A stretch of DNA of 42,179 bases from Mesorhizobium sp. M7A.T.Ca.US.000.02.2.1 (GTDB lineage: Bacteria > Pseudomonadota > Alphaproteobacteria > Rhizobiales > Rhizobiaceae), in assembly GCF_003996995.1 (NCBI RefSeq), contig NZ_RZTT01000005.1, positions 1-42,179 on the forward strand, given 5' to 3'. A program made the position numbers and the translations under genes. The notes under the pieces were generated by a model. It did not search any database. It was not told the DNA's origin and worked only from the letters and a program-made list of their open reading frames with translations. Positions within the stretch are counted from its first letter, which is position 1. Each line of letters begins with the position of its first letter. Shown piece after piece: positions 9,251-17,676 of this stretch.

Positions 9251-9706
9251 CTACACTAGAACCCGGGGCTCAAACTTAACTCGGTCCAACGCAATCATGC
9301 TCTTGAACTTGCGCACATTGGGATTTGTGTAGAGTTTGGTCTTTACAAAAACGTCGAAGGCCTCGACGTCCTCCACCGCTACAATAAGAACGAAGTCGGC
9401 ATCGCCTGTGATCATATAGCATTGAGTGACTTCTTTTGCCGTCCTCATCGCTCGCTTGAAGTCGTCGACGAGGTCCAAACGCTCACGGTCGAGTTCTACG
9501 GTGACGACCACTGTCAACGACTTCCCGAGCGCCTTGGGGTCGACTAAGGAGATATCAGCGGTCACAACCCCGTCGGCGCGTAACCTGTTGACCCGGCGCA
9601 TGCATGAGGCAGCAGACGAACCCACGAGGTCCGCAAGCTCGGCAAACGACAGCCTGTTGTTCTTCTGAAGCGCCCCGAGTATCCGGCGGTCAAGATCATC
9701 TATCAT
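9251..9706 (-). CDS. Lrp/AsnC-family transcriptional regulator
   Basis: A 151-residue regulator with the family start LDRRILGALQKNNRLSFAEL, a helix-turn-helix (about 20-45, VGSSAASCMRRVNRL) and a C-terminal RAM ligand-binding domain (KEVTQCYMITGDADFVLIV). These proteins bind DNA as dimers or octamers and respond to amino acids. It is divergent from the M20 amidohydrolase and lies 310 bases upstream of the aminotransferase, so it is the likely local regulator of both sides. The effector is probably the amino acid imported or released by this cluster. Confidence 0.92.
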   Translation of the reverse strand: MIDDLDRRILGALQKNNRLSFAELADLVGSSAASCMRRVNRLRADGVVTADISLVDPKALGKSLTVVVTVELDRERLDLVDDFKRAMRTAKEVTQCYMITGDADFVLIVAVEDVEAFDVFVKTKLYTNPNVRKFKSMIALDRVKFEPRVLV

Positions 9707-9806
9707 CCCTGCACCTCAGATGCGAAACCATCATGTGGCATTAGCGATCCGAAATGCTCGTTGCAAGATCGGAGGCGTAACGAAACGCTACCCCATGCAA
9801 ATGGAG

Positions 9807-9827
9807 CCATCATTGCAATCGTGATGG
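9807..9827. promoter_or_regulatory. Possible Lrp-type operator between divergent genes
   Basis: The arms CCATCA and TGATGG enclose a perfect ATTGCAAT palindrome in the 250-base divergent gap between the regulator and the amidohydrolase. Lrp-type proteins often bind imperfect palindromes of about 15 bp next to their own gene. No binding has been shown, and the assignment is by symmetry and location. Confidence 0.35.
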
Positions 9828-9956
9828 AAGCGTGATCGTTTCCTCTCATCCCAATGCGTGTTTTGACCAAAATATCCCAAATGTTTCCTGTAAATCTGCA
9901 CAATGCCAGCCACATGGCGCTCCGTAGGACGACAGGCGCCGATGAATGGAGTCAGC

Positions 9957-11123
9957 ATGTTCCAGAAGTTTTATCATCTGGCCGACGAGGCTACAGCTTG
10001 GCGCAGGCATCTTCATCAAAACCCCGAACTCGACTTCGCTGTGCATGAGACGGCACGTTTCGTCACGGAAAAGTTGGTGTCCTTTGGAATCAACTATATC
10101 GAAACCGGCATAGCCGGCACCGGCGTCGTCGCTTTCATCCAGGGCGAAGGCGGCGACGGGCCGACTATCGGCCTCCGTACAGATATGGACGCCTTGCCCA
10201 TCCATGAAGTGTCTGGAAAGGATTGGTCCTCGAGGACCCCCGGGAAGATGCACGCCTGCGGTCACGACGGCCACACGGCGATGCTGCTTGGTGCTGCAAA
10301 GTACCTTTCCCAAAGAAGGAGTTTCAGAGGCACCGTCGCGCTTATCTTCCAGCCGGCCGAGGAGGTCGAATTGCCGTCGGGCGGGCTCAAGATGGTCGAA
10401 GACGGCTTTTTGGACCGTTTTGGCATCTCCCAGGTCTTCGGAATGCACAACTGGCCAGGGATCGATGTAGGCAAATTCGCGATCTGCGCAGGCCCGATGA
10501 TGGCCTCCCAAGATGATTTCGATATCGTTGTAAAAGGTCGCGGCGGGCACGCTGCAGCCCCGCACCTTGCGGTCGATCCGGTCGTTATCGCCGCCCAAGT
10601 CATCACTGGCCTGCAAGGACTTGTGTCGCGCAGCACCGATCCAATCGAGTCGCTGGTAATTTCCGTCACGAAACTCAGGGCCTCGAATGCTTACAATGTG
10701 ATCGCCGACGAAGTTGAACTGGCTGGAACCGTCCGCGCATTGGCCCCTTCCCTGCGTGACTTCGCCGAGACCCAGATCGAGCTCGTTGCGCGGAAAATCG
10801 CGCAAGCTTTCGGGGGCGGCATTGCCTACCGGTACCGCCGATCGGTTCCAGCGGCAGTGAATGATAGCGCTGCCACTGCTCTTGCCATCCGTGCGGCTCA
10901 AGGCACCGGCGCGGCAGCGGTAGACGACAGATTGAGGCCGGCCATGGTTGCAGAAGATTTCGCTTACATGCTGCAGGCACGCCCAGGAGCCCTCATTTTC
11001 ATCGGCAATGGCCCTTCGGCCGCTTTGCACAATGGCGCTTACGATTTTGACGATCACGCAATCCCGTACGGCGTGGCTTATTGGGTGAACGTCGTGGAGG
11101 CTGCCCTTGGAAAAGATGGCTAA
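9957..11123 (+). CDS. M20-family amidohydrolase (N-acyl amino acid/hippurate hydrolase type)
   Basis: The 388-residue enzyme belongs to the M20D amidohydrolases, which free an amino acid from an N-acyl, N-benzoyl or auxin-type conjugate. Visible motifs are WRRHLHQNPEL near the start, TDMDALP, the metal-binding HACGHDGH (C101, H103, H106), the catalytic QPAEE (E135/E136), GMHNWP (H164) and a final LHNGAYDFDD. The start at 9957 has GGAG 5 bases upstream; ATGs at 9942 and 9903 are possible but less like the family. It is the first gene after the divergent promoter region and precedes the ABC importer by 166 bases, so it may act on the imported compound. Confidence 0.88.
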   Translation: MFQKFYHLADEATAWRRHLHQNPELDFAVHETARFVTEKLVSFGINYIETGIAGTGVVAFIQGEGGDGPTIGLRTDMDALPIHEVSGKDWSSRTPGKMHACGHDGHTAMLLGAAKYLSQRRSFRGTVALIFQPAEEVELPSGGLKMVEDGFLDRFGISQVFGMHNWPGIDVGKFAICAGPMMASQDDFDIVVKGRGGHAAAPHLAVDPVVIAAQVITGLQGLVSRSTDPIESLVISVTKLRASNAYNVIADEVELAGTVRALAPSLRDFAETQIELVARKIAQAFGGGIAYRYRRSVPAAVNDSAATALAIRAAQGTGAAAVDDRLRPAMVAEDFAYMLQARPGALIFIGNGPSAALHNGAYDFDDHAIPYGVAYWVNVVEAALGKDG

Positions 11124-11289
11124 CATTTCAAAAAAGCTGGACTTATGGTTGGAACGTTTCGCCCATCCGGCACATTTGGCGAAATACCATGCAAAGAGTG
11201 CCCCATGATGCGCAAGTACGGTCGGTTGCATCTTTGCCACAGGCAGCCGCAATCAACCACGATCAATCGTGGCAGTAAGGGGTAGCAAA

Positions 11290-12135
11290 ATGAAAACCAA
11301 AATGGGAACAGCCATTCTAGCAGCCGGTATTTCCTTGTTCGCAGGCGCCTACACGGTAACTGCAGGTCCACTTTCGGACCGCATCAGCGCCGGTCAGCCG
11401 ATCCGGATCGGGTTCTCTAACGTGCCGATCTATGCCTTTCCGGACGACAAGGGCCAGCCAAAGGGGTTCGTGAACGACGTCGCGCTCGGCATTTTGAAAG
11501 ACATGGGCCTGACCAATTTCGAGACCACCGTTACCGATTGGGGCGGCCTTATCCCCGGCCTGCAGGCCAACCGCTATGACATAATCACGGGTGGAATGTA
11601 CATCCTGGGAAGCCGCTGCAAGAACGTTGCGTTTTCTGAGCCAATTGCGAAGACCGGTGATGCGTTTCTGGTGCCCGCCGGAAATCCCAAGGGCATCCAC
11701 AACTACAAGGATATCCTTCAGAAGAACGCTGCATTCGTCACCTATTCAGGCGCAAACCTGATCGAGGCAGCAAAAAAGGAAGGCGTGAGCGACGACCAGA
11801 TAACACAGGTGCCAGGACCGTCTGAGGTCCTGGCCGCGGTCAAATCGGGCCGCGCGGACGCCGGCGGTATGACCTATTTCGAAGTGAAGTCCATGGCGGA
11901 TGGGTCGAACGGCCAGTTTGAAGCTACAAACCCCGCGGACCTGCCCGAATGGACACAGAACTGGGTGGGCATTGGGTTTCGCACCGAGGACGCTGATTTC
12001 TTGGCCAAGTTCAACGAGGCCTTGAAAAGATACGTTGGGACTCCTCGGATGATCGAGGCCATTAAGCCGTACGGCTTGTCCGAGGTTAATCTTCCGGGTC
12101 CCACCACGACCCAGTGGGCTTGCTCAAACCGGTAA
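11290..12135 (+). CDS. Amino-acid ABC transporter substrate-binding protein, EhuB-like
   Basis: A 281-residue periplasmic solute-binding protein (family 3) with a Sec signal peptide over about residues 1-25 ending near TVTAG. The mature part has IRIGFSNVPIYAF, the central WGGLIPGLQANRYDIITGGMY and FSEPIAKTGDAFLVPAGNP, close in pattern to EhuB of the ectoine/hydroxyectoine importer. The start has AAGGGG upstream. Ectoine-degradation genes of the eut/doe type are not recognised next to it, so the ligand may be another cyclic or modified amino acid. It leads the four-gene transporter set. Confidence 0.85.
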   Translation: MKTKMGTAILAAGISLFAGAYTVTAGPLSDRISAGQPIRIGFSNVPIYAFPDDKGQPKGFVNDVALGILKDMGLTNFETTVTDWGGLIPGLQANRYDIITGGMYILGSRCKNVAFSEPIAKTGDAFLVPAGNPKGIHNYKDILQKNAAFVTYSGANLIEAAKKEGVSDDQITQVPGPSEVLAAVKSGRADAGGMTYFEVKSMADGSNGQFEATNPADLPEWTQNWVGIGFRTEDADFLAKFNEALKRYVGTPRMIEAIKPYGLSEVNLPGPTTTQWACSNR

Positions 12136-12196
12136 GGTACAGCGGATGCGGGCACCCGCTGGGAGCCCGCATCCCGGTCCTGCTAGCGGATAGATT

Positions 12197-12862
12197 ATGG
12201 GTTTTCTAGAGTTTCTTGCGCAGTACTGGCCCCGGTTGTTATCAGGCACCTGGGTGACGATCCTTATTTTTGCATGCTCGGCGGTTCTAAGCATCGCGTT
12301 ATCGATGATCGCAGGCCTCTGCAAGCTTGCGCCAACGCCCCTTCTGCGAGCGGTCGCCGTTTGCTACGTCGAACTGTTCAGAGGCACGTCCCTATTGGTC
12401 CAGCTCTACTGGATCTTTTTCGTGCTTCCGCTCTTCGGCCTTACAATCGAGAAGTTTACCGCAGGGTGTTTGGCGATTGGCTTGAACATCGGGGCTTACG
12501 GCGCCGAACTGGTTAAGGGCGCCGTTCTTGCAGTGCCAAGGGGGCAGTGGGAAGCCGCATTGGCCATCAATATGGCTCCAGCCCAGCGGATGCGGCGCGT
12601 TATCCTCCCCCAGGCGCTGGTGATTGCATTGCCGGCCTGGGGCAATCTTTTGATCGAGTTGTTGAAGGCCACGGCCCTCGTGTCCCTAATATCGGTTTCG
12701 GACGTCATGTTCGAAGCCAAGCAGATCAACGGCCAGACATTTCTGTCGGCCCAGGTTTTCGGCGCAGCGCTGGTCATCTACTACATATTGGCGAGATGCT
12801 TGCTGACTCCCGGTATGCGCAGTCTCGAGAAGCGAATGCGCTCCAAGTTGGGCTCAGCTTGA
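12197..12862 (+). CDS. Amino-acid ABC transporter permease, EhuC-like
   Basis: A 221-residue inner-membrane permease of the His/Glu/Gln type with several hydrophobic segments (for example WVTILIFACSAVLSIALSMI). The cytoplasmic EAA loop is visible as GQWEAALAINMAPAQRMRRV near residues 115-135, the contact site for the ATPase. The gene is 61 bases after the binding protein and 3 bases before the second permease, so co-transcription is likely. Confidence 0.87.
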   Translation: MGFLEFLAQYWPRLLSGTWVTILIFACSAVLSIALSMIAGLCKLAPTPLLRAVAVCYVELFRGTSLLVQLYWIFFVLPLFGLTIEKFTAGCLAIGLNIGAYGAELVKGAVLAVPRGQWEAALAINMAPAQRMRRVILPQALVIALPAWGNLLIELLKATALVSLISVSDVMFEAKQINGQTFLSAQVFGAALVIYYILARCLLTPGMRSLEKRMRSKLGSA

Positions 12863-12865
12863 GTC

Positions 12866-13531
12866 ATGTTCAAATGGGACTGGGATTTCACCTGGCAAAT
12901 CTTACCGCGGTTGATACACGCCACGGGCAACACCCTCATTGCCGCACTGTCCGGCTATGCTATTGCTATGGTGCTGGGTCTGGCACTTGCCCTTGTTCAG
13001 CGTGGCAATGCTACAGTCCTGCGTTGGCTCATTCGTGAACTGATAGAGTTTATCCGCTCGACACCGCTCCTCGTTCAGGTTTTTTTTGTTTTCTACGTTG
13101 CCCCACAATTTGGAGTTCGGCTGAGTCCATGGGTATCAGGGATGCTAGCCATCGGGCTCCACTATGCCTGCTACCTGTCCGAAGTCTATCGCGGCGGGAT
13201 CGAAGGGGTCGCCCATGGGCAATGGGAGGCGGCAACCGCGCTGAACATGTCCACCAAACAGACCTATGTTCGAATCGTCATCCCTCAGGCAATCCCGCTC
13301 TGCATTCCAGGAATGGGTAACTATCTGGTTGGTATATTCAAAGACACCCCGATGCTCTCGGTGATAGGTGTCGCAGAGCTGATGCACACGGCCAACGCTA
13401 TTGGAACCGAGAATTACCGTTTCCTAGAGCCTTACACTTCGGTCGGAGTGATATTCCTAGCGATTTCATTGCCTTCAGCCGGCTTGGTGAACCTATTGGA
13501 ACGGTATCTCCGCCATAGGTTAGGAACTTAA
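12866..13531 (+). CDS. Amino-acid ABC transporter permease, EhuD-like
   Basis: The second 221-residue permease of the same importer. It carries the EAA loop GQWEAATALNMSTKQTYVRI and the family stretch FIRSTPLLVQVFFVFYVAPQ. It starts 3 bases after the first permease and ends 1 base before the ATPase gene. The two permeases should form a heterodimeric channel. Confidence 0.87.
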   Translation: MFKWDWDFTWQILPRLIHATGNTLIAALSGYAIAMVLGLALALVQRGNATVLRWLIRELIEFIRSTPLLVQVFFVFYVAPQFGVRLSPWVSGMLAIGLHYACYLSEVYRGGIEGVAHGQWEAATALNMSTKQTYVRIVIPQAIPLCIPGMGNYLVGIFKDTPMLSVIGVAELMHTANAIGTENYRFLEPYTSVGVIFLAISLPSAGLVNLLERYLRHRLGT

Positions 13532-13532
13532 C

Positions 13533-14348
13533 ATGACCAACCTTATGAACATGCCCCTGCAACTCACTGGCGATACCACGCCCGTCGTGAGTTTCAGAAA
13601 GGTGCGAAAGGCCTACGGGCCGATCGTTGTGCTTGAAGACCTGAACCTTGATGTGGCGGCAGGAGAAACGGTCACCATCGTAGGCCCGTCAGGATCAGGC
13701 AAGACAACCGTATTGAGAGTCTTGATGACACTGGAGACAATCAATGGAGGATGTATTTACGTCGATGGAAAGCCCCTGACCCACATGGAAAAGAATGGAG
13801 TGCTGGTCCCGGCTAGTCAAAAATACATTCGCAGCCGCCGCTCCGATATCGGCATGTGCTTTCAGCATTTCAATCTTTTTCCCCACATGACTGCCCTGGA
13901 GAATTGCATGGAGGGCCCGGTTCAGGTGTTAAACATGCCAAAAGCCGAGGCTCGCGACCGCTGTGTCGAGTTGCTCGAAATGGTCGGCATGCTTCATAAA
14001 ATGGATCAGCACCCCTCGAGGCTGTCAGGCGGCCAGCAGCAGCGCGTAGCAATCGCCCGCGCGCTAGCAATGCGACCGAAGGTTATGCTGTTTGACGAGG
14101 TCACATCCGCGCTTGACCCAGAAGTTATTGGTGAGGTCACTAACGTCATCAGGAAGCTCGTCGCGGAACATAACCTGACCATGCTGATGGTGACGCATCA
14201 GATGGGGTTCGCCCGCGATATTTCTGACAGGGTGTGTTTCTTCTACGGCGGCAAGATTGAGGAACAAGGTACCCCAGCAGAGTTATTCTCAAACCCGCAA
14301 AGGGAGAGGACCCAGCAGTTTCTTCGCGCCGTAAAGGAAGCCATCTGA
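13533..14348 (+). CDS. Amino-acid ABC transporter ATP-binding protein, EhuA-like
   Basis: A 271-residue ATPase with Walker A GPSGSGKTT (about 51-59), signature LSGGQQQRVAIARALAM, Walker B VMLFDEVTSALDP and the switch histidine in VTHQMGF. This is the polar amino-acid transporter subfamily. A shorter start at MNMPLQ is possible. It ends the operon; no clear terminator is visible directly after it. Confidence 0.92.
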   Translation: MTNLMNMPLQLTGDTTPVVSFRKVRKAYGPIVVLEDLNLDVAAGETVTIVGPSGSGKTTVLRVLMTLETINGGCIYVDGKPLTHMEKNGVLVPASQKYIRSRRSDIGMCFQHFNLFPHMTALENCMEGPVQVLNMPKAEARDRCVELLEMVGMLHKMDQHPSRLSGGQQQRVAIARALAMRPKVMLFDEVTSALDPEVIGEVTNVIRKLVAEHNLTMLMVTHQMGFARDISDRVCFFYGGKIEEQGTPAELFSNPQRERTQQFLRAVKEAI

Positions 14349-14814
14349 TCAGGATCGGCCTCGCCCAAAATGATTGACGCGGGCTCAAAATGGCTCGAGA
14401 AGCGGCCAACGCTCTTTGCCTTTAACTTCGCTGGACGGTCCCTCCTGTAGATCCGTTTCATGCCACGCAAGACTATGCAGAGCCTATTTCAACCGGCATC
14501 ATCTTTTGACACGTATGCAGGCCATGCATGGCCTAATTTGCACCTGGTCACGCTTCCCCATGATCGTGCCTAGCGATCAGACGAAGCTACGTAGCGCCTG
14601 TTGAGAGCCCTAGGGCGGGCTTGTGACGGCTTGGCAATGCATGGGGCGTTAGAGGTGGAAACGTGGTGCGTGGTTGTGTCGGGCGAACAGCAGCGTACGC
14701 GCAGCTTCAACGCCACCCTTGGAGCCGTTCTCCCGAAAGCATCCCGCGATTGGTGTACGGATACTCTCGCAACCTGGAACCGATAAGACACTATTTTGAT
14801 CAAGGAACGCCATC
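14349..14814 (+). other. Intergenic region upstream of the P450 operon
   Basis: No gene is recognised in these 466 bases. The frames that are open here lack ribosome sites and family features. The P450 promoter should be here, but searching by eye found neither a convincing sigma-54 -24/-12 element nor a nod box. AAGGA lies about 8 bases before the P450 ATG. Confidence 0.5.
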
Positions 14815-16038
14815 ATGACACCTGCCTTGACGCCGATTTCTTCCCCCGATTGGTCGATGCTATCGCTGGCAGACGTGGACCCGTTCCCAAGTTACGATGA
14901 ACTCAGGAGGCGCGGCCCCTTGGTGTGGGACCCCGGCATGAACTGCTGGCTCGCCGTCAGTTACCATGCCTGCAAAATTACGGAATCCGATGAAGAAACT
15001 TTCCGGATCATGTACGTCGACGCATCGCCGAAGACGCTCGAGATCAATGGCGGGGCGACCGGCGTATCGGTGATGACCGGTGAGAAACACGCGGCCATGC
15101 GGCGGGTTTATCTCAAGCTTCTCAGCCCCAGTGCCATGACAAAATACCGAGTTGACCACGTGTTGCCCGTTATCAACGATGCGATAGACCGCTTCCAGAA
15201 AAGGGGCGGTGCTGAACTCGTCACTGAGTATGCGCAGGCCATTCCAGAGCGGGTAATGGCCTCAATGTTCGGGCTCCCGTGGAAGGACGATGCGCTCGTC
15301 ACGCAGGTTGCGGAGTGGCACAAGGATATCGTGGCTTGGATCGGTATGAAAAATGCCGGCGGCGAATTGATGCAAAAAGCTCAGCATGCGTCGGACAAGC
15401 TGAACGAGCTGTTCCTTCCCCTCGTCCTGGAACGAAAAGACAAGCGCGGAGACGATTTCATAAGCTTGCTCTGGTCGCAGGGTGAGAAAGATTATCCTGG
15501 CCTCGGGGTAACGGAAGTTCTCCATAATACACGAGATTCTGCCATTGGCTCAGGAGAAACGACGGCAAATGCCATTGCCAACGCGGTCTACCTTTATCTG
15601 ACTAATCCCGAAGCCCGGCGTGCAATCACAAACGATCAGGGAGCAACCCTCAACGTCTTCGTGGAAGAGACCCTGCGGCTTTTGGGATCCGTGCAATGGC
15701 GCTTCCGCGTAGCGAACCACGACGTATCGGTCTTGGGTGTTTCGGTGAAGAAGGACGACGTGATTTGCAATCTGCACGCGGCCGCGAACCGCGATCCGGA
15801 ACACTATAGTTGTCCACACGCCCTGGATCTCACCAGAAAAGCGCCGAATGACCATCTGGCCCTGAACGTTGGCCCGCGGCTCTGCGCAGGCATGCACTTT
15901 GCCCGGCTTTTAATGCGTGAAGGCATGAAGGGCCTTATCGAACGGCTTCCCGAGCTACGGCTTGATCCGTCCATGGAGCCGCCACGCTTTAGGAACTATT
16001 CCCATCGTTCCTACGGACCACTCAACGTTCTATTTTGA
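14815..16038 (+). CDS. Cytochrome P450 monooxygenase
   Basis: A 407-residue soluble bacterial P450 that would use two electrons from the ferredoxin encoded next to it to activate O2. The I-helix oxygen-activation stretch is IGSGETT (244-250), the ExxR pair is E285/R288, and the heme thiolate is C357 in NVGPRLCAG. The usual phenylalanine seven residues before the heme cysteine is a leucine (L350). The protein has no membrane anchor. A ferredoxin, reductase and hydrolase follow in tight order, and formaldehyde-handling genes come next, which suggests oxidative demethylation as the reaction. The substrate and CYP family cannot be assigned by eye. Confidence 0.95.
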   Translation: MTPALTPISSPDWSMLSLADVDPFPSYDELRRRGPLVWDPGMNCWLAVSYHACKITESDEETFRIMYVDASPKTLEINGGATGVSVMTGEKHAAMRRVYLKLLSPSAMTKYRVDHVLPVINDAIDRFQKRGGAELVTEYAQAIPERVMASMFGLPWKDDALVTQVAEWHKDIVAWIGMKNAGGELMQKAQHASDKLNELFLPLVLERKDKRGDDFISLLWSQGEKDYPGLGVTEVLHNTRDSAIGSGETTANAIANAVYLYLTNPEARRAITNDQGATLNVFVEETLRLLGSVQWRFRVANHDVSVLGVSVKKDDVICNLHAAANRDPEHYSCPHALDLTRKAPNDHLALNVGPRLCAGMHFARLLMREGMKGLIERLPELRLDPSMEPPRFRNYSHRSYGPLNVLF

Positions 16039-16049
16039 GGTAAATCAGG

Positions 16050-16367
16050 GTGAGAATAGTCGTATACGACCAGGGCGGCGCAAGAGTCGAAATCCGTGAT
16101 GTAGCCGGACAAACTCTTATGAGCGTTATCCGCGATGCAGGCCTCAACATCACGGCCCAATGCGGCGGCTGTGCGGCATGCGCGACGTGCCACGTATATG
16201 TGGAAGATGAATGGACCAGCAAGCTAAAGCCAGTCAGCGATGTTGAAGATGCCATGCTGGACATCGCTGAAGAGCGGCAGGAGAACTCTCGACTCTCTTG
16301 TCAAGTCAAGCTGACTGAAGATCTCGACGGTTTGACCGTGAGGCTGGCACCTGGTTCCGGATTCTAG
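16050..16367 (+). CDS. [2Fe-2S] ferredoxin, adrenodoxin/putidaredoxin type
   Basis: A 105-residue ferredoxin with cluster ligands C38, C44, C47 and C84 (spacing C-x5-C-x2-C-x36-C), as in the ferredoxins serving bacterial P450s. An extra cysteine is at C41. It starts with GTG at 16050, 11 bases after the P450 stop, with GAGG upstream. It is the likely direct electron donor to the P450. Confidence 0.93.
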   Translation: MRIVVYDQGGARVEIRDVAGQTLMSVIRDAGLNITAQCGGCAACATCHVYVEDEWTSKLKPVSDVEDAMLDIAEERQENSRLSCQVKLTEDLDGLTVRLAPGSGF

Positions 16368-16431
16368 CGCAAGCCTATCACCTCTTGCGGCCCTTTTTTG
16401 CAGCAATCCAACGACGGCGGAAGCACGCCTT

Positions 16432-17649
16432 ATGCGAAAGAGACTACTGATAGTCGGGGGCTCATACGCCGCATCCGAGTTGGCGTGCCAGGCGCGTGAG
16501 AGCGGCTATGCGGAAGAGATCTTGATCGTTAGTGATGAAGGCGACCTTCCATACCATAGGCCGCCCCTTTCCAAGTCCTATCTCAAGGACCCTGGTGAGG
16601 AGCTCATGCCTCTAAGGGCAGAAGCCTTCTACAGGGACAAGGCCATTGAAGTAGAGCTGGGCTCGAAAGTCGTCGCGATTGACGGGCGTGGGAATCGTGC
16701 CACCCTGTCCAACGACGTTGTCATACCATTCGACACCCTGGCCCTGACAACAGGCGCCCGTGCGCGCACGCTGCCCGGCCTCGAAACATGCCCCGGCAAC
16801 CTGCACTACGTTCGCAGCGTTGCAGATGCCCGAAATCTTCGCTTGGCAATCCCTGGTGCGGAAAAGGTAGTGATTATCGGCGCAGGGTTCATTGGTCTCG
16901 AAGTCGCATCTGCCCTTGTTCGGCAAAACAAACACGTAACGGTAGTGGAAGCTGCGGACCGGGTTCTGGCTCGCGCGGTATCCCCGGAACTTTCGAGATT
17001 GCTGTCGGCAATTCACGCACAAAACGGGGTGAACCTAATCACTTCCCGTAAGGTGCGCCCGATCATTGGCCCCAGCGGCCAGATCAATCGTCTCGAAATG
17101 GACGACAGCTTGATCCTGAAAGCGGATATCGTCGTTGTTGGGGTCGGCTCTCAGCCCAATCTCGAGCTCGCGCAGCAGCTCGAGTTGCATGTGGGAAACG
17201 GGATTATTGTCGACAATAGGTCGCGCACCTCCAAGAGCAACGTATTTGCAGCGGGAGACTGCGCCACGTTCGCTGGTGAGTTCAACCGCGCGGGGATCCG
17301 CCTTGAATCGGTGCAGAACGCGATCGATCAGGCCCGCATAGCCGGCAACGCGATAGCTGGAGGAGACAAAGTCTACCACGCCGTACCTTGGTTCTGGTCC
17401 GATCAGTACGAGTCGAAAATCCAGATTGCGGGTCTATCTAGCGAGACGACCCATTCTGAATCGCGGCGCGGAGAGAAATCGGATGTTTCTGTGTTTCATT
17501 TCCGCGACGACGTCTGCGTCAGCGTTGAAAGCGTTAATCGTCCCCGAGACCACATGGCAGCGCGCCGCCTTCTGGCGGGCGGTAAGGACATTACCAGACG
17601 GCGTCTTCAAGAGGTTGATTTCAATATATCGGCCCTCCTAAACGCCTAG
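16432..17649 (+). CDS. FAD-dependent NAD(P)H ferredoxin reductase
   Basis: A 405-residue reductase of the putidaredoxin reductase/rhodocoxin reductase type, passing electrons from NAD(P)H to the ferredoxin. The N-terminal FAD site is LLIVGGSYAASELA, which has GGSYAAS in place of the usual GxGxxG. The second nucleotide site is VVIIGAGFIGLEVA (about 144-157), and SNVFAAGDCATF is the C-terminal FAD contact. YHRPPLSKSYL is also family-typical. With the two genes before it, this completes a class I P450 electron chain. Confidence 0.93.
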   Translation: MRKRLLIVGGSYAASELACQARESGYAEEILIVSDEGDLPYHRPPLSKSYLKDPGEELMPLRAEAFYRDKAIEVELGSKVVAIDGRGNRATLSNDVVIPFDTLALTTGARARTLPGLETCPGNLHYVRSVADARNLRLAIPGAEKVVIIGAGFIGLEVASALVRQNKHVTVVEAADRVLARAVSPELSRLLSAIHAQNGVNLITSRKVRPIIGPSGQINRLEMDDSLILKADIVVVGVGSQPNLELAQQLELHVGNGIIVDNRSRTSKSNVFAAGDCATFAGEFNRAGIRLESVQNAIDQARIAGNAIAGGDKVYHAVPWFWSDQYESKIQIAGLSSETTHSESRRGEKSDVSVFHFRDDVCVSVESVNRPRDHMAARRLLAGGKDITRRRLQEVDFNISALLNA

Positions 17650-17676
17650 GCGTCCATAATACCAAGAGGCAGCATC

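Noticed and set aside
9846..11252. A 468-codon open frame on the minus strand opposite the M20 amidohydrolase
   Set aside because: It is antisense to a gene with clear metal-binding and catalytic motifs and shows no family-like residues or ribosome site.
11290..14348. Naming the transporter as the true ectoine importer ehuBCDA
   Set aside because: The pattern is similar, but none of the ectoine-degradation genes is recognisable nearby, and the M24 and aminotransferase genes do not fit the ectoine set well enough. Only 'Ehu-like' is supported.
14349..14814. Nod box or NifA/sigma-54 promoter upstream of the P450
   Set aside because: Several TGG and GC-containing stretches were checked, but none has the correct GG-N10-GC spacing, and no TGT-N10-ACA site or nod box core was found.
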